The position numbers were made by a program, and so were the translations under genes. 64,000 bases of DNA, from positions 18,141,219-18,205,218 of the forward strand of contig NC_064444.1 in assembly GCF_023343835.1 (NCBI RefSeq), written 5' to 3'. A model generated the notes under the pieces. That model made no database searches. It was not told the DNA's origin and saw only the letters and a list, made by a program, of their open reading frames with translations. Of the stretch, positions 39,701 through 51,700 are shown in pieces. Within the stretch, counting starts at the first letter, position 1. Each line of letters opens with the position of its first letter. Source of the stretch: Lagopus muta. Taxonomy: Eukaryota > Chordata > Aves > Galliformes > Phasianidae.

Positions 39701-42700
39701 TGCCTTATTCCTCAGGGATCCTGACTGCTGTCCTGCCGTGTCTCTCCTACGATGATCGCAAGAAGAGTATCCTTGTAACTGAGCTGCTCCCAGAGAGGGC
39801 CAGGAGGAGTCCTGTCCCCTGAGTGCTAAAAATCACCCCAGCCATTTGGATGTGAAGGGAGCAAGCCGAAGCAGATGTGGTTGGGCTGCGATGGCTTCTC
39901 TGTGGCTGGCCAGGTATGGCACCTAGCATGCATGAGACTGCGTGTTCCTTACACCGCCTCCACTCAGACATCAAAGAGGTGGCAAACGTGTGCAACCAGA
40001 GTCTGATGAAGCTTGTCATCCCAGAGGACGACGAAATGGATGAGACCAAGCAGTCAATAACCCTGTCAGCAGAGCCCAACCTGGAGGAGCCCGTCTCCAA
40101 GCCAGAGGCAGCATCCAGCGGTGAGTCCCTGTTGGCCTGGGCCATTGGAGATGTGATAAAGGTTGGGGAAGGGTCTTGAGAAGGTCTTAAGTTGGTTTGG
40201 TTGCCTGTGGCAGGGAACCTCTGCACTTTCCATGAGCACTGGGGTCCTGTGATCCTCTGCTGAGACACACACTTGGTGCCACCTGCAGATCAGGTCCCTC
40301 ATCCGACCTGCAGCCCAGGCAGTACTGCATAGTCTGGTGAACATCCCAGCACATTTCACATCACCATGGTCATTAACTTGTGATGGGAGGCCTGGAAGAG
40401 TATTCAAGTGAGAAGAAACTAAACTGATTAAGGTTTTGGAGGGCTGATACCTGCAGGCAGCAGTTCATTTAGCCTTCCAGCATCCCCTTGACAGATGCCA
40501 TTGTCCCAGGATGGCTAAAGCTACCTCTGACACATCAAAGCTGGCCAAGCACATGGAATATATGTAGCATGCAAATCACATGGGCTTATCTGTTCTTCTT
40601 CTGGGGTTGCATGTTCAGCCCAGCACTTCCATGTAGCATTGCCCACAAACCCCGCTTGAAAAATCCTGCTGAAGGAGGGGACGGAGAAGGTGAAAATGAA
40701 AAGGTAGAAGGGTTTTCTTGTGCAGCAGCAGCCAGGTAGGAGGTGAGGAGGCGTGCAGCAGCCTGGGGCTGCAGGGCTGCACTGTCAGCATGCACAGCTG
40801 GAACGAGCAGCAGAGCCGGCGGGCGCAGGGAGCAGCCAGCGCAGCATTGGTGGTTCAGTGGTAGAATTCTCGCCTGCCACGCGGGAGGCCCGGGTTCGAT
40901 TCCCGGCCAATGCAGCAGCTTTTTGGATGGGATGGAGGGGGAAAATGTAACCCCTTTGTTGGGGCAGCAAAAACTTTTTATTTTTTCCTTTTCTTCCCTG
41001 ATTGTCGTAAGACAGTCTTTGGTTAAAATATCGATTAAAAGAGTGACTGCTTTAATACCTAACCCTTTGCGTAGATGGTAGTGCTCCTACACGCAGGCAG
41101 GATTAGGGTGATGCTTTTACAGCTGAAAATCTCTTCTGTGCTCCCTTTGTGCTGATGTGGCAGTTCTGCTGTGTGCAAGTAGAGGCAGCTGGCAATAGGG
41201 GGCATAAGGAGCCAAGTTCATCTTTTTACGCTTTGTCACTGTGTTTGTGAGACCCAGCTTCAAGCTGTGCCCAGCACAGGCTCCTTGACTTGCACAGCAG
41301 TCCTGCACAGCGTGAGCCCTCTAAAAATCTCAGTAGCCCTTTGCTGAAACATTGCTTCAGTGGGGCTCAGCTAAGCTGTGCACTTGATTTAAAGTGGCTC
41401 TGCAGAGACCTGTCTGGTATGGAGCAAAGGCTGGAAAGCTGCTTGGGTTTATTGGTTTCCATATGGAGCCACAGCACGGGACAGCTGGCCAGGTGAGGAT
41501 GGTCCAGTGTGCTGATGTGCTGCCCTGTGGCCATTCAAATCTGGACTTTGGGAGGCAGCCCTCCAGACCTGAGCTCCTTGTTAAAAGAATGTATATCTTG
41601 TAATTTGAGCAGCATAGCACAAAGTTCCTGGCTGTCTGAGCTCACTGGGGGTCCTCCCCCAATTGCAAAGAGGGAGGCCCAGAGGCACAGGTCTGAAGAT
41701 ACGCAGCTTGCATTTTATCTGGTGGTTGTAATGTACTAGTTCTGTGCACAAGCTTGATGATAAGTGTAAAGTGCTCACTGCAGGGAAAAGGGATCCTCGG
41801 GGCCCTGAAGCAATGACTGGAGGTGCCTGCAGAAGGCCATGCTGCTCCTGCTACCTGCCTTCCCTGTCTTCCCATTCACTGTGTCTCCTTTCTGTCTGCC
41901 TGCAGGCTCTCTGGATGCTTCTGGTGACTCCAGTGTGAGCAACGCCAGTGTCTGCACGGTAACCAGGTAGGGGCTGGTTGTTACGGACTGTGAGTGATGG
42001 ATGCTGACAAAGCTGTGGGAAGCGTGATGTGGGTTGGAAACCAAATGGGGTTTCAGATTGCAGTGGAATGCATGACAGAGGATGCATTTACACCTCAGTG
42101 TCTTGTCTCTGTGGTAGATTCATGGAATTGTTTGATTTGGAAGGCACCTTCAAAGGCCATCTGGTCCAACTCTCTTGCAGTGAGCAGAGGCACCTATGGC
42201 TCTGTCAGATGCTTAGAGCCCAATCGAGCCTGACCTTGAATATTTTCAGAGATGAGGCGTCCACCACTTCTCTGTGCAACCTGTTTCAGTACTTCAGTCC
42301 TCTTAAATGGCAGTGTTGCCCCCTCAAGAAACCTTGCAGACCTCCCTGGGAAGGCAGCGAGTTTGTGTGTGTACTCAGAGTTCTGCACCTCTTCTGTATT
42401 CAAGCCACTCTGGCTGGAGATCCCTGCTAAAAGGAAGGGAGAATGTGGGCGTTGGTTTTGGTAGTGGCTCTTCTAGCTTGACCACAATAGCAGACACTTG
42501 GTCCCCTCCTGCCTTTGCAAGGAGTTAATCTCATGCAGAGGCATCAATCTCATGTGAAGAAGGGGGACACAAACCATCTGGAGCCAGTGGAAGAGCTTAA
42601 AATTCAGCTCCGTGCTGCTGCAGCACTGCAGTCCTGGCAGCCCACCACAGCACGGTGCTGTAGGGCAGGCGTTGAGGCATGGCTCAGGGCGTGCAGCCCA

Positions 42701-45700
42701 GCTCCGGCTGCCTGAGGGATGAGGTGTCCTTGCAGCCCCTGCCACCAGCCTGTCCCCCTGCCAGCCTTGTGTGGCATCCATCAGGCCCACATCTGCAGAT
42801 TGCTGCTTCGTACCCAGCGTGATTGCTCCCAAAATTTCATCTAAATCATCTTCCCTGCAAATACCTTTCTTCCCATCCAGCTGCCAGGGAATTTAATAGC
42901 AAATCCATCTGCTTTTAGAACCATCTTTGCTTTCCTCCTGCTGCCTGCAGTACCCTTCCAAAGAGATCGTTATTTGCCGTGCTTCTGTTGTGCTCACACG
43001 TATATTTATACCTTGTTGTGATCCTCAGAATAGCATGCATTACTCTGGCTGCATCCTGCCAGCAGTCTGACATGTGATACCCATTGTAACATCCCTGAGC
43101 ACTGCAAGACTCAGCTTTCCAGATTTGATTTTCTATATCTCTCCATTCCCTTTTTGCACTCCCGCAAAGCCCATCTACTCCCTCTCCTTAATGATGCCCT
43201 TGATTGTTCTTCTCCAACAAGAGCATAGATTGTTTCCATTTGTCTCTAGATTTCGTTCTATGGCTCTTCAGTGGTTTCCCCCAGCTTCCCTGCGCTCGCT
43301 GCATCCTGGCCCTGCTCTTTGCCAGCCTCCCACACTCATGGCTGCAGACTCAGCCCATAAAGTTTAGCAGGTGCTGGAGTGGGCGTTGCACGAGGCTGAA
43401 GCTGGAAAGGAAGGAGAGAAAATGAGGCACTAAGTCGAAGGGATACGTGATAACTGCATCTCTGTCCTGGAGAGCTTGCATCTGGGGGGGAGAGAGAGTG
43501 AAGGTGGTGAGACTGAGCTCAGTGGGACGCGGGGGGGATGCTGTTGTCTCCACACCTGACGCTTGGTGGTGGATGTTCATTGCTCCTGCCAGCTGCCCCA
43601 TGCAGCAATGAGAGCTCATTTTGTGGCACTGTAGACAAGAGAATGTGAAGTTGAGATTGCTTGGGTTTGCAGAGAGATTTCTTGAGCTCTCCTAAGCCCT
43701 TTGGAATGGGAGATAGGTTTTGTCATGGAGTTTACCTGCCAGGATGGCCATTTCCCCATGCTGTGTGAATACCTGAAGCACTTTCCCCATGGCTCTCATT
43801 ATGGGGAGCTGGCATGGAGCTGGGTGGGCTGTGACCATGCCCATCATTCTGCCTGTCCACCTGGGTGGCTGGAATCCAGGGGTTCTGTTCTGTCAGAAAA
43901 TTGTCCTTTAAGAACACAGCTGAATTGCACCCCTGGTGCTGGCGGAGCACAGTAGCTGGCATAGCAGCAGCACGGACCTCTGCACCATGAGATGCCGTGC
44001 TGGGAGGGCAGCAGGAGCCAGCTGCAGCCATAACTCCCACTGGGGAGCAGGCAGCTGCCTGCACACCGAGTGCCCACTGGGTGTCAAGGCAGGACCGCAG
44101 GAAACCATTCTGTTGCCATTTGAAGCTGGGAAGCCTGCAGGCAGAGGAAGTTGCAGCTGCCTTTTAAGATGAAATCACTCTGTGCTTGTGTTTTTGTTTC
44201 ATTCCCCCTGCTTCCCCCGGTCTCCCCCTGAGAGCAAGGGATGAAGCGAGGCCCTGCGCCAGCGCCTGGCTCTCACGCCCCTTCCCCTGCCCTCCCCATG
44301 CAGACGCCTGCAGAAGGATAACACTGCAGCAGCAGTGAGAGGAGGAGGACCTCGTTCAGCAGGGGCAGAGAAGAGGGAAACTGTGGAGGCATTGCGTGAA
44401 GATGAGGTCCAAGCAGATGACGAGGTCTGAATGCTCCATAGATGGATTCTGGACACGTTCCTGGGGCCACAAAGTGACCACCCCCACTCCTAAAACGTGC
44501 TGTAGGCAGGCCAAAATGCTTCCATGGTAATCACTGCCTTCGCTTGGAACTTGGAGAGAGCTTTCTGGTGGCATTTACTTGGAAGTGAGGACCTGTGTCT
44601 GTTCTGAGACAGGGACTGCAGGGTCCTCGGGGCTTCCCAGGGAGGCAGAACTCCTGAATTCAGCTTCTGCAGAAGTGATGATACGAGGTTTCAGGGATTC
44701 TGAAGCCTTTCTATGGCCCAGCTGACACTGCTGCCCCTGCCATTGTGAATTTGAGTTCGGATCGGGAAGGAGAAGTGGAGTTGTTGCTGCTGGAGCAGAG
44801 CCCTGATTTCCCTGCTGGAATGTGAGCTGCTGAAAGAGAAACAGACATCTGTCCTGCATCGCTGGACCAGCGTGGCTGGAAGGCATTTTTTTATGCTCTT
44901 GGAGCTTCCTGACTGCATCAACAAAGACTGAAGGCTTGAGAACACCTCCCAGCCATCCTGCCGGGCTGATGGTTGGGCATTCAGCAGGGTTAGGTACACA
45001 GGTGTTACACTGGTGTCAGGACACCAAACTATTGGTCAGGAAGGGTTGCCTCCTTCTCAATCTTCCAGGCCTGGTGACCTTGGGACACTGCTCCAGATTG
45101 CCTCTGGCAGCCCATGGCCTTGGTGTGACATCCCTCTCGGGCAGGGCTGGCAGTCCTGAGCCACGAGAACAAGCGTTGTGGCCCCAGGGACAGGAGCACC
45201 GACTTCAACCAGATGTCATTCATCCTCTGCAGAGAGGGCACACTGCTGCCACGTGGCTCAGCTGTGTTTGGATCAGGCAACTGGAAGAAGGGTTGTTAGG
45301 GCTTAGTAGGAAGCTGAAATTGCAGCATTTGGCTCCAAAGTGCTTTCTTGGGGAGGCTCCTCCTGAGCTTCCTCTGCGGTTTGGAGCAGGAGAGGGTGCA
45401 GGAGGGCTGCCCTGCTCCTGCATGCCGTGGAGGGATGAGATGGGCTGTGCTCTGTCCCTTGCTGACCAGGGGTCCTGGGGCATGCCACCTCATTCTCTAC
45501 CCTGGTGCCTGCAGCTCGCTGCACTGCTCTGCTAAATTCAAGCCTTGTAACTGGGAGAGCAGTTTGTGTTCCTCTAGCACTCGGAGATCACAGTGAGCAG
45601 GAGGAAGCCAAGAGCATCAAAATAGAGGTGATAGAGGATGAACAAGCGACAGCTTGTGGGACAGAGAGCAGAAAGGAGCTGTTTACCTCCTGGCCACTAG

Positions 45701-48700
45701 CTCAGGCCAGTTCAGCAGCACAGCTGCCAGCCCATATGGGATATGCCCTTGTGACTTGGACCACAATGAAAGAACCTGGATATTTCCACCCTTGGCAGCG
45801 CAGCTTGCTGAGCCCGCTTAAAGGCTAGAGCCTGGCCTGGACCTTAACCTTGTCTTAAAATGGGGTCGGGAAAGCAGCTGGGCTGGGCAGGAGGCCAGGA
45901 GGGAGATGACAGCTCAGAGATTGGCAGTGAAAAGGAACCGCTGAGGAGAGAGATGGCAGGAGCCCATGATGAAAAGGAAGAACTGAGAAAATGAGTTGAT
46001 AAGGGAAATGGGGTGAAAAGCATTGAATGCACTCGAAAAGTGGGAAGTGTTCCCATGCTGGAGGATGCCGTGTGAAATGGCAAGGCCACGTGCGGGGGTT
46101 CAGCTTCCTCAGCCACTGTTCTGCTTGAGCAAAAGGTCCCGATATCCAGAGGCAAGAGCCTGGTGCAGCTCCCACCATTGCTCAATCCGCCAGAAAAACT
46201 GCTTGCTGCAGCACATGGACCGTGGAGGAGGTGCCAGGGCTGCACAGTGGAGAAGAATCTAGGGTAGTGGGTTAGATGGAAGCGATCGCATCTGACATCT
46301 GCCCTGGCACAGCTGTCGACACTGGGAGCCTGCATATCAGCCCGAGAGGATTGCATTAAAGCTATGCCATTACCCTCGCTCCCAAGCTCCTGCGCTGGGC
46401 TGCCTGGGGATTAGGGAGAGCCGGGATGCACGGCGAGCTGTGAGCATGCTTCAGAGCTGCAGCTGTGCTCGCTGTGTGTAAGCAGTGCCCTCCTCCTCCC
46501 TCGAAACACAGCGGCACAGAAATCTGCTGCTGCTCCAGCCTGCAAGAGCATGGTCAATGGGACCACCACTGTACCCATCCTCCATCACAGGGTAATGGGT
46601 TCTGATGAGCTCCTTTGGCAGGAGCAGGTCTGGAAGTGGCTTTGTTGCTGTGCTGGCCCCTTCCTCCATAGCACAGCATCCCCCCTGTCTGCATCCCCCC
46701 CTCAAAGCAGCCACCTCCAGCCCAGCCGCTCTGTCAGCCCCTGCAAATATCAGGCACGTTTCTCACATTACCCAGAGCTTTTTCCATCCTGTGCAGGCAC
46801 ACGGTGTATTTTGGCGTGGAGATGTAATCAGGTCAAGGATTCGTGCTGCTCTGCAATCAGGAGCCTCGTGGTGGCAGGTGGAGTGCAGGCTGTGTACCAG
46901 AGAAGAGCTGGCTCCTTGGGAAAATAGGAAGGGGATGGGGAGAGCAGCCTCATCTGAGCTCTTCATGTGTCTGTTAGAAGCGGGGAGCAGGAATGGGAGG
47001 CTATGGCAGGTACAGAAAGGTAGAAAGGCACAGCTCTGCTCATCAGCAGCTCCCCAGGTTCACAAGGGGCTTAAATCCACTGGGATGCTGTTCCCTTTGG
47101 GCATGTTGAGGCCTCTAAGAAGAAGCCAACCAATGCCTTGAACCCATCTTTACTTCTCTCCATTCTGAACATTTGATTTTTTGCCCTCGGCTGTAGTTTG
47201 CAGCATCAAAGCACAACTTGGGCCAATTCGAAATGCAATTTGCAGGCCCAAGCATCTGTTCAGTGACACAGATGAAGCAGTTGGATATTTACAGGGCTGT
47301 GAGGGGGCTGCAGCCTCCTCGCCTTGCCCTTCCAACATGTGTCCTGGGGAAGATCAAATCCCATTAAGCCGCCGTTCTACTTGCAAATTATACCATGAGA
47401 AATCTGCCCCTTAGGATTTCTTATCAAACACGATGCAGAGGAGCTCTGAGCACGCAAGAAAAACCTGCAGGAGCTCAGCCCAGCCTTGAATAATTCAGTA
47501 GCTGGAGCAGGAGAGGAGTGACTTAGCTCTCAAGGCAGCCCCGTAGCAGAGAGCTGCATCCCAAAAACCACTGTGCCATCTACAGTCAGTGGTGTGAGCC
47601 TGCTGGGTTAGTGGGGGCTGAGCACCCTCACCTTGTGGAGTGGCCCCGGTGGATGAAGTCTGAGGGCATTTGGTTGGATGTTTTTTGGAGGTGTGTGAAC
47701 CCAACCAAGCTTGAGTTGGGTCCCAAATGCGCGTGATGGGTCTTTAGGCTTCGTACCCCAAACCTGATGACTGCCCTATGAGCCAGTTCTTCAGTGTAGT
47801 CGTGCTGCAGGATTCATCCAGCGTGGTGTTTTGTCATGTGTAGGTACCAGCTGTTTTGGGAAAGTGGTAAAGCTCGAAGCCTGGGAATTTTTTGTTCTTT
47901 CCAAGGCAAGTTTTTGGTGCGCTGCTGTGTCTCTCCCCGTGCTTCCCATTCTTGTAATGCCAATCAGAATCTAATCTGCACCACATGGGCAAATGTCTGC
48001 TCTTTGGACCCATCGTGTTTGCTGCTCCCTTTCAGAGCAGATGTGGAGACCTGAGGAAAGCAGCAGTGGGGTGCAGCAAGCCAGCATGGGTGAGGCTGTG
48101 TGGTTGGAGCAGCTGGAAGCCTGCAGGCAGCCGAGCCAGAGCTATTTGGGTGTTGCTGATCTTCCTACCTCAGGCTGAATTGATTCCCTGCGTGCATGCA
48201 GCATATGCCTGGCCTGCATTGCTGTGACCCCTTGCAAGCCCTGAGCTTGCTTCCTGGCTCTTCTAACAGGCCGCAGGATGATTTAGGTTGCTTAGGGTTT
48301 GAGCGGAGGTGTTGGATGAAGGCTCTGGTGCGTTACAGACCTCTCCACCATGGGGGGATTGCATTGGGCATCGCAGTGCTGATGCAGCTCTTCTCCTTTT
48401 CGTGCAGCTCTGAGAGAATCCAGGTGACGCTCAACCTGGATGGAATAGTTCAGGTGTTGGATTGCCACCTGCATGATACATCCATTGGCATGATGACCAG
48501 AATTGCAGTGCTGAAATGGCTCTATCACCTGTACATCAAGACTCCTCGTAAGGTAGGTCCAGGACTCGGCACGGGAGCCCATTGCTTCCTCCACGAGACT
48601 GAGTTTGTTGGAAAGGGGCACCCAAGCTTTAGCCTTTGTTCTTTAATCTGCTGGGACCTGAATCAGATGGAGGTGCTACAGAAGGCCCAAGCGCAACACT

Positions 48701-51700
48701 GACTTGCCATGGGGCTGACACTGCTGGAATGCCAAGAGTCTTAGGAGTAAAACTGTGGGATCAACAAGCCCCTAGGCTGAAGTTGGTCAGGGGGAGTTGG
48801 TGGTGGTGTAGCTCTGCAGGAAAAAAAGGTAGATATGTGACACTAGGAATGGTTGCGTGACTTGGTCATGGGCCTTTGAAGCGTGTGTAGTGGCTACAGC
48901 TGCGCTGTGCTGCCCCAGAAGTAGGTCTGCCTGCAAACTGCTTTGTAACCAAGTGCCTGCATTTTTCATGAGGGGGTTGGCTGCTGCTACCCTAGTAGCT
49001 TAAGGGAGATGCTTTCAGGTGAGATGGAGAACGCTGGCAAAGCTCTCGGCAGCCTCTCGGGGTGCACCCTCCTTTGGTGAGTGTTGATCTGTCTGTGGAA
49101 CTGATGCCATTCACCTCCCTGCTTCTAGATGTTCCGACACACCGACAGCCTCTTCCCCATCTTGCTGCGGACCCTCTCAGATGAGTCAGATGAGGTAAGT
49201 GCTGCAGGCCCTGCACATCCCCACATCCAACCAAGCTTTGGAAAACCTTTGTCTGGTACGGTTGGGTTAGACAAAGGGATTTCAAGGGCTTGGCCAGCTT
49301 TGGCATTGGGGTGTTCATTGAGCCCTCTTGGCTGAAGCAAACAAGGACCTGTGCAAAGAACTGCACAACTGAAGTCCCTCCTGTCTCAGTTAGACTGTTT
49401 TCTTCTGCCTCCTCAGAGAGCCAGTCCCTCAAAACCTACTTGTATGTATCTTCTTTGCTTGCCTGGGATTCAAGTCCCAGTCTGGGAGTCAAGACCCCAG
49501 TGCTATGCCTGGGAATGGGTCTTGGCCAGGTCCTTGGTGAGTGGGAATTCAGACACTGACACAGCTGCAAACACAGGAAGGGAATATTTTCCTGTAGATA
49601 CTGGGAAATTTTAGAGGCAAGCCCTAGCAAAACGGTTAAGCAGCAGCAGCAGCAGCTTTGCCTGGTGGAGCTATGCTCAGTGCCCCAAAGCCTCTTCGGG
49701 TTTTTCCCAGAGCCACCCCAGCACATATACATTCCCCCCACCAAAATGCCACGCCAGACTGCGGGACCGGCTTCTTTCTTTCTCCCCTTCCCATGTCCTT
49801 TGAATCAGAAGTCAGACACTACCTCATAGTCTGTGTCAACATGCCTTTGAGACATCCTCTGAGCAACCACGCTGGGCCCGGCCGGCGAGCAGCAGTGCTG
49901 GGGAGAATCAGAGAATCGTTTGAGTTGCAAGGGACCACGGAAGGCCACCTAGTCCAACTTCCCTGCCATGAGCAGGGACGCCTACAGCTCCATCAGGTTG
50001 CTCAGAAGGCTTGGCCAGCAACCTCATTGCCTTGGCCTGACATGCTGGGCTTAGAGACAGAGCTGAGGACTAAGCCCATCTGCCCCAAGCTGTGCCTTAG
50101 GAGTTAGCTTTCTGGCAGCAGCTTGCCACCTTGTTGTTAGATCTGCAGCAGCATTAGGCTGGCTCAGAGTGAGCAAAACAAATCCAGCAGCCACGGGGGA
50201 GCCAGCTTGCTCTGGCCTCACTCTCTGTGCCTTCCTGCCTGCTCTTTGGCTTCTCAATGCAGAACTCTCCAACTCCAAGCTAGCTCCTTCACTTTTTTTC
50301 CCAGTCTGGTCTCCTCAGTATTGGCACCTTTCTCTTTTTCTCACCCCTGCATTGCACTCTGGAGCGCTTGTGGTGTTCGGGTGGGATGCTGGCAGCTTAG
50401 GCTCTCTTGGCTCAGGCCCTGCTAACACCTCTGCCTTCAGCTGCCCCGGGTTTGGATGCATCCTGTGCAGAGCTGCCAGAGATCCTCAGCATTTCCCACA
50501 TCAGATCTTCCTCATGGAATAGAAGTCACGTGCTCTCTGCACCAGATTACACGCTCAGGGCACCCAACTCCACAATAAATCCCTTGTTGTGAGGGGGCTG
50601 TGAAGAGAGGAGGGAAGGGAGTGAGCAAGCAAGGGAATGACTTGCAAAGGCAAGCGGCTGCCTGGCCGTTTTCCATACCCTGCTGCTTACGACGCAGACC
50701 TCTCCAAAAGAGTCCCCAAGCACACATCTGCCTTTGCAATGCTCCAGAAAGCCTGCATCTCGCAGATAGGCTCTCCAGCTTGGCAGGAGACTGCTGTGAG
50801 TCATGTTGCAATTACACTGCTTATTAATATTTGAAAAAAGCAGCGAAGAAAGGACCCTGGTGATGCATTTCCTCCATGTGACATAACTGGGAATGGCTCA
50901 AAAGTAATTCTAAGCTGATTTATTTAATCCTGTCTTCTATTTATTTAAATGTTTGGGGGGGGATTTTTTTTTTTTTTTGAGGAAATCCATCGACAAGTCA
51001 ATCCATTAAACATCACTGCTCAGCTGGCTCCCAACCAGCTCTGCTGAGAAAATAGAAATGGCCACAGTAGGAGAGGGGGGTACAAGCTGGGCATTTCTGA
51101 GAAGGGTGGGGACAAATTGGAATGGCTGATCTGGAATGTCAGCGCCCAGATTTTGCCAAGAGACCCAGTTAGGATCCACAGATGCAATACAGAGAAGCTG
51201 GAGCAAAGCTGAAGCAAGCAGTTCCCTTTGATATGTAGACGAGTCGGGATGTGAGTCTCCTGGCTGTCAGGTTCTGCGTTGCTGCCCTGCGTCACCGTGC
51301 TCTGATTTGCACGCTCGCCCATCCACGTGTGTCTGTGAGCTGGTTTTGAAGGCAACCTTTAAAAGCTGCAGTTAAAATTTGATGTGGTTAAAAACTTCCT
51401 TACAGCTCTGAGATAGCAGGATGCTGGGGAGAGTGTTTTTCTCTGCACAAGCTGCTGCTTTCATCTTTCTCAGCTCTGCTACCTGCTGGTGTGAGGCTGA
51501 GAGCTGATGTCAGAGGTGGTGAAGAGTGGAAGCCCCAGTCCAGCAGTCATGGTTAAATGCAGCACTGCTGCAGAGGGCAGGACCTGCTCTTTGGGTTATC
51601 ACCCTCTGCAGGCTGTTGCAGAGGCAGCTCCTAGCTTCTCAGCTCATCCCAGCCTGGATTCCAGGTACTGTATTGAGGTGAATGCAGCAGAGAAAAATGC

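Larger units (their letters stand above)
40121..41905. other. VAC14 intron 9
   Basis: 1.8 kb hosting the sense tRNA-Gly(GCC) at 40844-40914; the flanks show no other element. Confidence 0.75.

Noticed and set aside
44936..45535. 199-codon open frame in VAC14 intron 10.
   Set aside because: No recognisable family, no neighbouring exon and random-looking composition; best read as chance.
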